A program made the position numbers and the translations under genes. DNA of 64,000 nucleotides, taken from assembly GCF_002234675.1 (NCBI RefSeq), contig NC_019864.2, positions 11,859,582 to 11,923,581 on the forward strand, in the 5' to 3' direction. How positions within the stretch are numbered: position 1 is the stretch's first letter; each line of letters opens with the position of its first letter. The notes beneath the pieces are model-generated. The model was not told where the DNA came from. It made no database searches and was given only the letters and a program-made list of their open reading frames with translations. Origin of the DNA: Oryzias latipes. Its lineage: Eukaryota > Chordata > Actinopteri > Beloniformes > Adrianichthyidae. This document shows positions 23,443-36,724 of the stretch, piece after piece.

Positions 23443-26400
23443 ATGGATGCTGATCCATTTGACAATCCCATGTGCAAAAATACTGTAGATGCAGAGTCCT
23501 TTCAGGGTTTGTCTTCTTTTATAATACATTTTAAAGCTGCTGGGAATGTGTTAAAAACTGATGGTTGCTTTTGACAAAAAACCTATTATAATTCTCTAAA
23601 ACTGAAAAACTTCCTGAAGTACTTTGATGTTTGTTCTTCATTTTAACCCTTGTGCTATCTTAGATGACCCCACCCTTACATTAACGTGTCCTCCCTACCA
23701 TGACAAAGGTGGATAAAGGTGGAAAGATTTCATGTAATCCATGGACACCAGTGAAGATCACAAATCATTGAAGAAAAAAGGTTTAGAGCACTGTTTAGTG
23801 GGTCTAGATGACCCAACCCCCAGTGTTAAAGTGCCTAGGATAGCACAAGGGTTATGACCGTGTCACACAGCCACTACGTACATTTTGCACATTTACCACA
23901 TTTGCAATATTGGTCTTTTGTGATACATGCGTGTGTTTCTTGCGTTTGTCATCCGTCAATGTGCACAGATGTCTGCTGAGGGTATGCACCGGCGGGGCCT
24001 TATGTAAATTCGGTATTGAGCTGTTTACATTTTTTGTTCGTTTAGGAATTACACATTATACATGCATTTTACATAGTTTGTTTTGCAATATGTACATAAA
24101 TCTCATGCATTCGTGTATGGTTTTGTGAAATGTTTACGCAAATTTGTGGCTTCCCATGACCGTTCCAAATATGTCTGATGGACCGCTCCTGCGTGTACCA
24201 CTTTTATTTCACGTTTATGGCACACATATGTTAAAATTACACAATTGATGCACAAATCACTAATGAATTGTGTAGTTGAAATCTGGAAGGATTTAGTTTA
24301 TTCTTGAGGTGCGTCTTTCCAGAGGAACAACAACCCAAGCATCCAAAGAGCAAGTCAAATGTCAAAAAGACATTAAAAAGAATGTCAAAAATTATGGTGT
24401 GTAGATTTAAATCAAACAATACGTATAGAAAAAGATATTGGGTTCATGACTTAAATTCTACAACTTGACATAATGTAATTTATTATGTCATTAATATCTT
24501 CTCTTGTTTGGAAAATCACCTTTTGAGCCTATTTGTTATGTTGAAATATAGAGAAATTCTGAGCTTCTTTATTCTCTCTTGTTGTGAATTTAAACATATC
24601 AGATGCCTTGCTAAGGCTAAGTAGTTTTAGGAGATTTTTGCCACTGAACTAAACATTGTATGTTGTGATCTGCAGGAAAAAATTACAATTATTCCTGGGA
24701 GTCATTTTCCTGAATACATTTTACGTGACATTAACATTTCCTACTGCATAATAATGGATTGAATCATCACAGAAGACTGAACATTTTCAGAATTTAAAAG
24801 GAATATATCAGGAACTGCATTTGTACCTGATGCGGTCACCATCCTGCAAAGATAAAGGAGGATCTGTTTTGATTTATTATACCTGCCGCTTCTGCATTTT
24901 GCTATAGTTTTATTAAACATTAACAGATGTCTGAGCTCTTTTTTTTGGTTCTTTTTTTTCATTGTGTATCTTAACCTTTAAGCAGAAATAACAGTGTTTA
25001 TATACTAGATTGGTAAAACGTGATTGTTATTTGTTTTAATTTTTAGGAGAGAAAAGGAAACTTATTCAGCCAACTTCTTTAAAGGACCCAAAACTAGAGA
25101 ATCTTAAAGAGGTAACAAACTAATTATACTCAACATTTACTCAAAGTCTTTGCAGGAAAAATCTTTACTAAAAATATGATGTGTCCTTCCACGAGCCTGA
25201 AACAAAGAACATGAATCTTTTCTGATGCAGGGAGGGTTAAGGGTTTGGGAATTCCTAATTAACGTCATCAAAGGAAGAGAGGAGCCTGCTAGATACCATT
25301 TTAAAATACTCCTTGGTTTAGTAAGAGATCAGCTGAAGTGTTTTAGTCAAATATTATTTCTAAATAAACCTGACATGTCCTGCGGTGAAAAATTCATACA
25401 GTTACGATTTTGGAAAATAGAAAAACGGTATAAGAACTAATTTAGTATCTGTCACCATCTTTGTTCCATTCATTACCTTGTGTCAGAAGTGAATACAAAG
25501 AAACATACAAAACAGAAAAGAATAGGTCGCACACGTATTTTCTCACCCTTGAAATGAAAATGAAGAGAAAAAAACATGAAATGAAAGTGTTTGATGTCTC
25601 TGACTGTGATTAATTGTGTCCTGAGAGGCATTGGTTGATTGGATCAATAGGACTTTGAAACCAGAGCACATAGTGGTTCAGAGCCTGGAAGAGGATATGT
25701 ATGATGGATTGGTCCTTCATCACCTGCTGTGTGAGTTAATACACATTTGATATTTCATTAAACTTGAAAGTTACAGGTATTGTAACTAACAAATGAGGAG
25801 GTTCTGGTTTCTGCAGCCAGGTTGGCTGGGGTGCACTTGCCAGTGGATGAGATCGCTCTTACCACCTCCGCTCAGATCCAAAAGCTTGAAGTGATCCTCG
25901 AGGAGCTGAACAAGAGGCTGGGTCTGCAGGACAGCAGCGTGATCAAATGGAATGTCAAACGTGAGTCATACAAGTGAACAAATGGTCCCTTCTGGCACCA
26001 AATTCCCTTTACAGCAGGCTTTGATGGCAGCTCAAGGGTTCCATCTAAGCTTCCACCAACTGTGAAGGATTTTTGTGAAGAAAAGAATCTGTCGGCTTTG
26101 TGGCGTCCTGCAAGAATCAACCATCAGTGCTTTGTTTGATGACGTCGAATCACACAAACCAACATGTTAACCACAGACAAATCAAAATTCTGCTTTAGTA
26201 ACAAACTCGTTTTTTTTACTCTGATCATAAAATGTATGCATATAGTTATACATGTTCCATCCTCCTGCATATGAGTGTGTAATCACAAACAGCAGGGTCA
26301 TCAAACAAGTTGTGTCAAACATGACACAACTTGTTTTTTTAGAAACAATACTGTTTTTTTTGAAAACTAAGGTAATCAGATGTCAATGAATGGTTCACTT

Positions 26401-29400
26401 TTAAATTTATGTCACAAATAAGGCACAATAAACTATAAGACGCACCAACTTCTCTCCTTAAAGAAAGAAGTTGGGACACCACTACAGCTCCAAATGCCAC
26501 TACAATTGGAGGGGTAAGGGGAGAAATTTGGATTCGACCTCACTGTGACTACGCTACCTCCCAACCCAACATTTAAAAAACACAGTTAGAGACTGCTAAG
26601 TGTCAGCCACATTAGCGTTTTCACATTAACACCCAAAAAAACACTTTGACAGAGAACCACGTACCTCTCAAAGTCTCTTCCACATCAGTAAACACAATCT
26701 GTATTCATCCGTATATAAGGCGTTCTGGATAATAGGGCGCACTGTCGTATTTTTTTCTTTCTTGAAGGCTTTTGAGTGTGTCTTATGGGGTGGAAAATAT
26801 GGTAAACGTGTATTTTTACCCGGGTTAATTTAATATCTGAGGTTTATCTTAAGTTTGAAAAAAACATCTGAAAATCACATACTGATACAATAAATGTTTC
26901 TCTTACTCTTTAGCATTGTTCTGCCATGAATGCACTGACTCCATTGTTATCAGTAGAGCTATTTATCATTAGGACCATAATAACATTCAATTAGAATCTA
27001 AATTCTGATTTACTTTTTAAAAATGGGTTAAAAAAGCAAACAAACAGGATTGCAATCAATACTGACGTTTCCACACAACAATGAGTACCGCTGATTAGCA
27101 TGCGGGGATTTAGAGATGGCAGATTGCAGGCTACAATTTCCCAGATAGAAAACAAATGCGGTGAGTGGGTGGTGGGCTTTGATGATATTTTAGAGGAAAT
27201 AAGGAGCTAGTTATGCAATTTTAACCTGTGGATTTGTTCCAAAATGAATATAGCAGAGAGATATTTAGGTTATTTTCACCCGAAACATTAGACTTGTGGT
27301 GTTCTTCTACACAAATGAAAACTGAAATATGATTCTACACTTGGATCCTTTTTAGACAACTTGTTAAAATAACATTTTTAAATGGTTTAATATGTAAATT
27401 TATCTTTCATTTTACATCCTATTTCAATAACTTTCAAAAACAGTCGCATTGCAACATTAGTTCATTTGGTGTGGCAGTTTTTATTCAAGCTGTACACACA
27501 ATTTGTGGGATTACTGTGATTTTCTTTTAAGTTAGCTCTTCACGCAAATAAAATGTGTTAAAATGTCCAATTTCTTTGACAGCAGTAATTACAATATAAA
27601 TGTACAACAATACATTAACTTCTTATTTTCCCCAGATCTTTATAATCTCTTTGTTTTCATACAGGATGGTGCTGAGTTTTGTCACATCAATTCAAAGTGA
27701 CTTTTTTTTGTTGGTGTGTTTGTTCTCTGTTGTTTGGCTGTCAGTCATCCACAACAAAGACCTCCTGGCCACAATTCATCTGCTGGTTGCCATGGTGAAG
27801 CACTTCCAGGCCGAACTAAATCTGCCGCTGAACGTGAAGGTTGAAGTCGTGGTTGTGGAAGTAAGTTGCTGCACGCAATCTGTTAAAAAAAGAAAAAAAC
27901 TCAAGAAATCGATGCGCTGTTGTGACAAACTTCAATTTTCAGGTCAGTCGAAGTGGCATCAAATCAGAAGTGCAGACAGAGGTCCTAACAGAAGACAGGT
28001 GAGTAGTTTTCTCTCCCTTGTGATTCTGTGAAGGTGAGAAATGCTCACCCCGTTGTCTTCCTCTGCAGCAACGCAGGCTCCGACTCCACTGCCAATTCGG
28101 AAAGTGAGTGAGGCAGGGCACAGGTTGAACTGACATGACATCTTGAATGTCATCCAAACACTATTAAAGCTTACTAACACTTTTTTTTGCCATCTCATCA
28201 CCCAGAGGAAGATCCCATTGAGCAACTGCTGAAGCTTGAGGCTCACAAGGTCAACACAGTGAAGAAGGTACAACAAGGGCAGCAGCAATGCAGAAGAGCT
28301 GAGGCTGATTAAAGTACTTGATGCATTGGTGAATTACTTCAGGTGGTAGAGCTGGTGTAGCTAAAGTGTTTCCACCATCTTGATAGTCTTTTCTAGTGCC
28401 ATGCCACGTCAAGTCTTTGTCTTGACCTCAATTTTTGTAAAAGTCTAAACAAGTTTTGGCTCTAAATTTTTGTAGGTTTGTCCAACTTAACATTTGTAAT
28501 GTAAATGTTTAAATATTGGTTTCTTTGGTTGTGAAGTGTCTTGTTCTGAATATGTTCAGGTTGTTAAAAGATCAGATATAGATTTTGATGTTGAAGATTC
28601 ATCTGGTTATTACTGCTAGAGGTCCTTCATCACATTATGCCCTAGTCACAACTGCCCTTACAGGAGGACAGGGGCTTTCTGTGGGCAATAAATGGGCAAA
28701 TGTGCAGATGTCTGGGTTATGCACTGTGGTGATGTTCCTCTGGCCGAGCTGGCTCCTGGTATGAAGAGATTCCCAAATACTCTTTCCTCACAGCAGAGCC
28801 TTAAGTTTCTTTTAGAAGTTACTTTCATAAGTATTCCTTGTATGTGGGGTCATGGGACTGTTAACGCAGGGGAATGGGTTTTTTTTTTTGCATTTCTAAC
28901 CTGGCTGTTAGAAATGAGGACATTAGACAATCAGAGAGTACTTTGTGTGGACGTCCTACAGGCACTTAAGTGTCACCTGCACACCCCCTACATTCAGCAT
29001 TTGCACGCAGTCAGCAAGGAGCCAGTATGCGCACCTTACTAACAGTTAGATTTTGGCATAAGGTCAATGTTACACACATGTCATAAGTGTGTGTAACTTA
29101 CATCAGCCATACAAATACTTTACGATACACTTGCCACACACACGACAATGGTACATTCTATCTTGATGGCGTCCCTTACGGTAGCCACACTAGAACTGCA
29201 AGACACGCCGGAGCTTCCTTTAAGGTTTGTCCGAGCCTTAAGAGCCCCGACAACCCAGAAACCTGCAGTACCGGTATGGGTCAACCTCTGTAGGGGGTTG
29301 AGTTTTAACATGAACTTTCCTTTCATTGCTAAAAATAAAGTTTCAAGCTTAGATGACATTTCAAGTTTTTGTTAATTTCAATGAAAATATTCCCTTTGAT

Positions 29401-32400
29401 TAACCTTTTTCACAGAAATAAAAGGTGTGAGAAGCAAAAAAAGCAAATAAAGCAAGAACATTTTACGAACAGGCTGTTTTTCCATCAGCCGCCTGATGCT
29501 CACAAAGGTTCTGACGTCAGCCTTTAAAAGCTCATGTTAAGCTAAAATATTTACAAGGACATAAAAAAAAACATTTATTATTTACCAGGTCAATCAACAG
29601 CATATTACACTGTGGGATTGCTTAAAATAAGACAACATTTACACGGACTAACTGTTCCCAAAGGGACAGAGACAGTGTTTTAGCACATTGTCTATAGGAA
29701 GTCAAAAGTACATCTGTAATTTTAAGCAATATGTCCCATAGTCTTTTATTGTAGAAGGATCACAGTGTGGTTTTGAGACAATCTGAAGCCAAATGTTCTA
29801 CTAATATAGAGGTTGTCCATACTTGGAGAAAAATTGGTCAAATTCTATGGATCAGAAGATCAGATCTTTCTCAGAAATCAATATCTCACTGTGTCCTTCC
29901 GCAGAAAATCCCATGGTGGCTTTGGAGGATCCAGGTGTAAGCTGCTGTATTCACCTAACTTTAGCACAGCTTTAGGGTATTATCTTTATTTTACTGAACT
30001 TTTTTTTGGTTTTTGGTTAAACACGGTTGTATTTATCCAGCTTTGAAATGTGGTTGTTTAGTTAGTCGACTTTTATATTTCACATCATACCTGCATATCA
30101 ACCTATGGATGTACTAGGTACCTTCAAGTTTCTTTCTTCTTTTCTTATCTCCTATCAAATCCATTTTACAGGCCATCTTACATTTTGTCAACCAGTCCAT
30201 GTCAACCATTGGTCTGCAGGTGGCTGATGTGGACAAACAGGTACGGGTGGTTGTTCATTACAGTTGTACAAACAGAACGACCTCTTCCTGTAAGATTTTA
30301 CCCCCTTCTGTTTTCCTGCTCCAATGTTGTGTGGGATTTTATGTCCAGTTTGCTGACGGGGTGATGCTGCTGCTGCTAATCGGTCAGCTGGAGGGCTTCT
30401 TCATCCCGCTGTTTGACTTCAACCTGACCCCTGTTAATGAGTCTGAGATGGTACGTCGAGCCTGCTCATGGCACCGATTCAAACTGGAATGTTTGAACCC
30501 ACTGTGGGCAGCGTTACCAATAACATTTAAAACATGTTTAAGTTTGAATCCTCTCATATTAAACAGATTTTCTAAGTTCTTAGAAAAAATTATCTCAATT
30601 ACAGTAAGTCGTTTAAATAAAGAGAATATATTCATATATATTGCTAAATGTTTGAAAGAATCTTATCAAAACTTAGACTGTTGATTAACATAATATACAG
30701 GAAATCTAATTATTTGGCTGCTATGATGAAATGAAGTACAAAATGATTGGTTTAGTGGCTTTTTTACACCATTTCATTCACTTTTTTTATTTGGGGCAAC
30801 AGTCATAAATCTATTAAAAATAGGACAGTGGCTCTACTATCAGTGGTGTGGTGGGTTTGTTTTTCAGAATTGTGTCAGGTCTATTTTCAAATGAGGCGAA
30901 ATATCTTCAACATGTTACATTTTCACTACAATCAACATTATTTAATGTATTTCTTATAAGACCCAATCGAATAAAATTGGTGTTTTTGGGGTTTATAACA
31001 TGTTCTTGTGGCATTTTTCTGAAGATGAAGGACATATGGTAAGAAAATTAAGCTTAAAATTGCATTTGTGAGTATTATTTTTTTTACCAATCGTTGTTGA
31101 ATTTGGCCAAAAACAGCATAATCAGAATTAAAATACCACTGATCAAAAGATTATCAGAGTGGGACTTTAACTGTATTTGGTGGTTTTCCTTATCATACAT
31201 TACATTAGCAGTACATTTTAAATGTGTTGTACAATATCAGGGGATTTCAAAGCTCTATGCTCAAATGGTTAAAGTTTTAAAATGATGCATATTTTCAATA
31301 AAACTTCAATTTTGAAGGGTAAATTAAATGTACGTTTATTGTAACTTTAAAAAATTTATATTTCAATAAGTTTTTCTAAAATGGTTTTAAGTGATTTATG
31401 CAGAGTTTTTGTGTTTATGTTTTTCTTCCCAACTTTAGCTTCATAATGTGACCTTGGCTTTGGAGCTCCTGAATGACGCTGGTTTGAAGCTGCCAAGTAT
31501 TGACCCACAAGGTGAGAAAAACCTACTTCGATTTCATTTGTTATCGATTGCTCACAGCAAATACGGTAAAAGATTAGAAGCCAGAAATATACACCTGTTA
31601 GTGAAATATACAAACAAGAAGCTCTTAAGATGCAGGATATCAACCATGAACAAAATGAAATAACATTTTCTATCAAGGGCGTTAATCTGAATTGGATGGA
31701 AATGTCAAAATCAGTTTGCTTGTTAGGTGACGAGGCGACTCACTGAGGTCCAGCAGTTGGGAGTAAATCTGTGCTGAAGTCACGATTTGACAGCATCTTG
31801 GTGGGGAAAAGCTTTCCGAATATGAATGAGCGCGATCTGCGTCTTGATAAGAATCACTGCGGATGATTGTTTTAGTTGCAGGGCTTCATTCTTCATTCAG
31901 TGTAAAGTGGTGGGGCAGTAGACTTTTGCGCTAGCGTCTGTTGATAGTCACAGAGATTTAACCTGACCCACCCCTGAAGCTACATCTATGGTAAAAAGTG
32001 TTTGCCAGGAGGAAATTATGTTATCTTTATTCATGAGAACTGTGATTAACATGCAAATGCCAAAATACTCTGATTGCCTCCATGTTCTGTTTGCTCGTCA
32101 ATTATGTTTGATTCAAAACTTAAACTTTTTTAACTTCCTGATCAAGACATTCATCTAAAAACCAAAGTCATTAAAAATACAAGTTAGATTGCAGCTCTCC
32201 CCATTGGTCTTAATGAACAGTCGTGAAACTTTTATTTTTTTTTTGGTTTAACAAGGTTAAAAAAGATCTTGACCAGAGTTTTATCTCTGCACTTTGAATT
32301 AAAAGAACATTAGGAGCTACATCCAGAACTTGAGTGTGCACTAATGCACACATCAATCACTGGCTCCTTCTTGAGCTTATGCAATTATTGTGTCAGTGTT

Positions 32401-33570
32401 ACAAAGCTTTTGTTCTAATTTTCTATCAGGGGACTTACTACTACAGTGGAAGACGAAACATGATCCTTTCACAATCTTTCACATTAAAGACTAAAGTTGT
32501 TTAAGTGCTAATCAATCAGATTTATTTCTCTTTCACTTTAAAAAAAATCCTAACCTTTTAAGGCCGGAGCTCTTGGTTGTTATGCCCTTTTTATGTTGTA
32601 GTCACAGGGCACCAGTTAAGCAGAATTAGCCGTTTTTTTGATTATACCAAAATAAAAGCACAATCATACTTAAAAGACTACTGGGAAGCTTTTAAAATAG
32701 CTCAAAAATGACTGGAGGGGTTTTTCTTTTTTTCCTTTAACCCTTGTGCTATCTTAGATGACCCCACCCTTACGTTGACGTGTTCTCCCTACCATGACAA
32801 AGGTGGATAAAGGTGGAAAGATTTCATGTAATCCATGGACACCAGTGAAGATCACAAATCATTGAAGAAAAAAGGTTCAGAGCACTGTCTAGTGGGTCTA
32901 GATGACCCAACTCCAAATGGTAAAGTGCCTAGGATAGCACAAGGGTTAACCCACATCTCTAAGGGTTTAAATAAAATAAAACAGAGGACAAGGCAAGCTT
33001 TTTATTTGGGTTTCAATCTTTGTTTCAATGTCAGTGTGACTGTGTGTTATAACCCACCAGCCACATTCTGTTTTCATTTCCAAAGTACATTCTCAGCATG
33101 ATAACTGCAAATGTGAGGCCCTCCAGAATTATTCTAAGCCAGGAATAAGTGACTAATTCAATTCATTTTTCTTGTCTTTTAATTAACAGCATAATTGCTG
33201 CGATAGAAAGAGGAATCCCATCACTCAGAGCCTAAAACTGAAGCATGCTGTGCGCATTAATTAGGTTAGTTGGTGATGTCGTTGGTCTTTATGTCACTTT
33301 CATTCATTCAGTGTATCCCACAACAGCAAGCAATATGTTTCATGCCAGCGAGGACGTATAGATTAAGTTTCAATCTAATGTCTCTGGTCTGCCTGATCCT
33401 TTGACACGTGAGGGTTACCAGCTAACTTTGTAAAAGCATCATCGCATTAAGGCAAGCTGATGGTTCTTTATGTCTCCTCTCTCTATGTTGTGACAGATAT
33501 CGTCTCTCAGGATGTTGCCGCCACCTTGAAGGTCCTTTACGCCCTGTTCAAGAAGCACAGTGGTAAATGA
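23443..33570 (+). CDS. parvg: Gamma-parvin, 12 coding exons, 320 residues
   Basis: The leukocyte-enriched parvin in mammals, with two CH domains and expected to join ILK complexes like beta-parvin. Exons: 23443-23506, 25047-25111, 25628-25730, 25817-25960, 27745-27860, 27943-27998, 28069-28103, 28206-28267, 30172-30240, 30349-30450, 31439-31511 and 33497-33570; the sum is 963 nt with consistent phases. CH1 spans about residues 41-152 (DWINRTLKPEHIVVQSLEED, then NKDLLATIHLLVA). CH2 spans about 208-315 (FADGVMLLLLIGQLEGFF, then LHNVTLALELL, as in human gamma-parvin). The linker (exons 6-7) is Ser/Asp-rich. The N-terminus is short and lacks FLGKLGG, as expected for gamma. Start chosen as the first ATG after the acceptor, in phase with exon 2. 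The exon 3 acceptor (GTCCTGAGAG) is weak but the homology is clear. Human PARVG has 331 residues. Confidence 0.93.
23644..23854 (+). mobile_element. TA-flanked MITE, copy 4 (orientation A)
   Basis: Complete 211-bp copy with perfect 16-bp inverted ends, in parvg intron 1. Confidence 0.9.
26303..26336. repeat. Perfect 15-bp hairpin
   Basis: AAACAAGTTGTGTCA and its exact inverse are separated by 4 nt (26318-26321). Lies in parvg intron 4. Confidence 0.8.
26405..26815. mobile_element. Non-autonomous DNA element with ATAAGGCGC-type ends
   Basis: Left part has ACTATAAGACGCACC; right part has ATATAAGGCG and GGGCGCACTGTCGTATTTTT. Shares TTTGACAGAG, a GTACC.CTCAAA block and the GCACTGTCGT block with 34975-35375. 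A common fish repeat type; edges are approximate. Lies in parvg intron 4. Confidence 0.5.
28268..30171 (+). other. parvg: parvg intron 8
   Basis: About 1.9 kb without a supported gene. The 28630-29290 part is less AT-rich than its surroundings and may be an old transposon, but no ends were identified. Confidence 0.45.
30960..31165 (-). repeat. Dispersed repeat, copy 2
   Basis: Contains TTCTTGTGGCATTTTTCTGA, GAAGGACATATG, TTAAGCTTAAAATTGCATTT and GAGTATT, then a second block ending GAGTGGGACTTTAA. The latter is the inverse of the start of the 61228-61840 copy. Lies in parvg intron 10. Confidence 0.65.
32738..32948 (+). mobile_element. TA-flanked MITE, copy 5 (orientation A)
   Basis: Complete 211-bp copy with perfect inverted ends, in parvg intron 11. 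Confidence 0.9.
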
Positions 33571-34974
33571 GAGACGAAGTCATGTGGAGAGCAGCAGCAA
33601 CAAACATGGCTGAGTGGTGTTTGGCAAATTCCCAAATTAAAGTGTAAAGTGTAAAGAGCAAATGGATTTAATGTAAATCACATCTTATTGTAATGGTATA
33701 AAAGCAATTCTGAGGACATTAGAGGTAATGCTGAGACAGACTATTGTAGAGCTGACTCACTTACTGTTTAACAAACTGTTAGAATTTGGATTTTAAAAAT
33801 TAAAAACGACCAAAATCATCCAAAGATTTATTAATTTAGGACATAATAAATACAGTTTGAGAGGATCAAACATGTAGAAAGGAAATAGCTGCAGTAAAGA
33901 CATCAAACATTCTAAAATTATTAAGAAATTCAATGATTATAAAAGGTGATGTTATAAATCAATAGAAGGGATTCCTTGTTTGTATTTCATGTTTTTTTTT
34001 CAAATGTTCTGTTTCTCTCTTTTACCCATAATTGATTGTTTTCAGTATTTATTTCTTGTAATTCTGTGCAAATATCGTTTGAATAAATTTAAATTTGGAG
34101 TGAATTAAAAAAGATTCTTGGAATTGATAATTTAATCCAAAGACTTATTTGAACTTTGTATTTAGTCATTTATCATTTTACAGCTTGTTTTTTATCAGTT
34201 TAAAAATAAGGTATAAGAAGCAAAAAAAAAGTAAAATTACCACTTTTAAAGAAAGTATTTCCACAAAATTGCTCAACTTAAGACACAAAAGTTGCTATAA
34301 ATGGGTTTTATTTGTATTTCCAAATGTAAAATGCACAGAATATACTTGGCTTTATTGTTGAAGAATAATTTCTCAGCAGCAAATTCATTTAGTAAAAGTG
34401 TATCAAAAGGCTGAAAGTGTGAGGCATTCAGTTCTGTACACCTGACTGAGGTATTGATGGCCAAAGAATGCTAAACTATGTGATAAAAGTCAGTTAAAAG
34501 AAAAGTGCCAGAACCAATTACAGCAGCAACGCCAAGTCTGCTCTTCCCTATCCTATTGTTAAACATTTATTGTGAATCGATCAAGGATCCCTCAAAAAGA
34601 AGCGGACAAGACTTTTACTGTTGAAAGAGTCTAAAGGAAGCTGAGGTCAGCAATTGTGCTAATGTGGTCTTTCACAGAGTTCTGCTCTATTTGACACACT
34701 TCTGTTAATTGAGGCCCTTTCTGGACACTCTGCTGAGGTGTTTGAGTTCTGCTGTAGAAAAATTGATTTATTTTTTCTTTTTGTGAGGCTTCAAGCAAGA
34801 GTAAAGTGTAAAAAGCCTGCTGCAACCACACGAAAAACTGAATTATTGTTGTCGTAAACAAAGAAAGACTGAAAACTATTAACTTTTGATCAAATTTGGT
34901 TTTTCTCACCTTGATCTGAAAATGTAAAAAAAACCATGTGACACCCATGAGTCAATAAAAATCATAAAAAGGAT
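33571..34974. other. parvg 3' UTR and downstream DNA
   Basis: AT-rich, non-coding. AATAAA at 34082-34087 is a candidate polyadenylation signal, giving a 3' UTR of about 0.5 kb. Beyond it nothing was recognised. Confidence 0.45.
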
Positions 34975-35375
34975 CCTATTTTCCGCACTATTGGGCACAC
35001 TGGGCTATAAGGCATTTAATAAGGTTAATACATCATCTATTTTCCGGCTTATATATAAAGCGCACCAAACCAAACCAAGGCGCATTGAGCAAGACGTTCA
35101 CAGTAATTCTAGAACTTGTTTGTAACACACTTAACATTAGCCACGGTAGAAGTTTACTCCACGTTGGAAGTTTATGCCACGTTAGAGGTGCTAGCATACT
35201 CATAATACCTATGATTCCTAATATTGTTTGCAACTCTTGAAGGAAAAAGCAGACTAACATTTGACAGAGCGCCTTGTACCGCTCAAAAGCAGTCAGGACT
35301 ATAAGGGGCACTGTCGTTTTTTTTTTTTTTTAATAGCTGCGCCCAAAAACTGTAGTGTACCCTTTAGTGCCGAAA
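34975..35375. mobile_element. Non-autonomous DNA element, ATAAGGCGC type
   Basis: Left part has TTTTCCGCACTATTGGGCAC and TATAAAGCGCACC. Right part has TTTGACAGAGCGCCTTGTACC and GGGGCACTGTCGTTTTTTTT, as at 26405-26815. No open frame of note. Confidence 0.55.
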
Positions 35376-35564
35376 GTACAGTAATAATTCTTTGCTCAAA
35401 ATTAAAAAAAGAAAATATATTTATTTTAAGGCTGATGTTTTAGCAGCACAAAAACTGATGGAAATTCATGTTGCTGCTGCATTGCCCGTACGTATTTTTA
35501 AGTCCGTACCAGGCTGCATTTTCTTGTTGGCTGCACCTATTTTAAATCAAACTTAAAGTCGCAT

Positions 35565-35720
35565 TAACTGTCACGCACCAAGGTGTGTGAAATATGTTCC
35601 CCGCATTTGATCTATCCCCTGGAGGAGCAGTGAGCTGCAGAAACTGATGGTGATGGATTACCTGCAACCTGTAATCCCAATTTAACCCTTCCTCTAGGTC
35701 TGGGCGGCCAAGGAAAAAGT
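35565..35720. repeat. Teleost dispersed-repeat fragment
   Basis: CACGCACCAAGGTGTGTGAA, CCCCGCATTTGATCTATCCCC and GGAGCAGTGAGCTGCAG form a block I recall as a high-copy fish repeat. Ends not defined. Confidence 0.45.
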
Positions 35721-36107
35721 TCAGCACTGGCCACACGTGTTTCGAAAATTACGTGTTAATAGACACTTTCTTATAAATTAATTTCATTGTATTTGTTTTA
35801 AAGAAACTAGTTTTCCTTAATATAAGTAACTGCTAAAAAAAAAAAAAGGAAAGAAGAAAATTTGATCAAAAATGAAATACTTTTCTTGGTCCACCTCTGC
35901 CCACCTCTGGCCTCGCCGCCGCCCTTTGACCCTCCCTCACTGGCTGAGTGGTTCCCTCTTCCCTACCCACCCTGGTGAGAGTTGCATGTGATGTATTCAT
36001 TAAAAAAACACTTTTTTCAAAATGACTGCTGTTTTGTTGGTTTTATCTCCATAGCAACCCTTTTATATTTTGGTTGTTAAGGCTTGACGAAAAGGTCTAC
36101 GTAATTG

Positions 36108-36318
36108 TAACCCTTGTGCTATCCTAGGCACTTCAACATTGGGAGTTGGGTCATCTAGACCCACTAGACAGTGCTCTGAACCTTTTTTCTTCAATGATTT
36201 GTGATCTTCACTGGTGTCCATGGATAACATGAAATCTTTCCACCTTTATCGACCTTTGTCATGGTAGGAATAACATGTCAATGTAAGGTTGGGGTCATCT
36301 AAGATAGCAAAAGGGTTA
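36108..36318 (-). mobile_element. TA-flanked MITE, copy 6 (orientation B)
   Basis: Complete copy; the right end has one substitution (GATAGCAAAAGGGTTA). It faces copy 7 as an inverted pair. Confidence 0.88.
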
Positions 36319-36514
36319 AAAGAATTGGCAAAAGTGACCCTTTTGATTTCCTCGGCAACTGTGGTTTTTTGTTAACCACACCCACGTTCCTTATGTGTTC
36401 ATATTTTATGTAATTTTGTTTCATTCAGCTTCAGCCAGTGATTCACGTTTTAAATTTTCACAATATTCTGGTAAAAATGTGAGAGCAATAGCACTTTTCA
36501 AAATCTAATCATTT

Positions 36515-36724
36515 TAACCCTTATGCTATCTTAGATGACCCCACCCTTACATTGACGTGTTCTCCCTACCATGACAAAGGTGGATAAAGGTGGAAGATTT
36601 CATGTAATACATGGACACCAGTGAAGATCACAAATCATTGAAGAAAAGATTTTCAGAGCACTGTCTAGTGGGTCTAGATGACCCAACTCCCCATGTTAAA
36701 GTGCCTAGGATAGCACAAGGGTTA
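36515..36724 (+). mobile_element. TA-flanked MITE, copy 7 (orientation A)
   Basis: Complete copy; the left end has one substitution (TAACCCTTATGCTATC). It is 196 bp from copy 6 and inverted relative to it. Confidence 0.88.

Noticed and set aside
27600..28031. 143-codon frame spanning parvg exons 5-6
   Set aside because: It reads through intron sequence. Splice sites at 27745, 27860, 27943 and 27998 give the conserved parvin sequence.
30199..30684. 161-codon frame over parvg exons 9-10
   Set aside because: Read-through of introns around 30172-30240 and 30349-30450; only the exonic parts match gamma-parvin.
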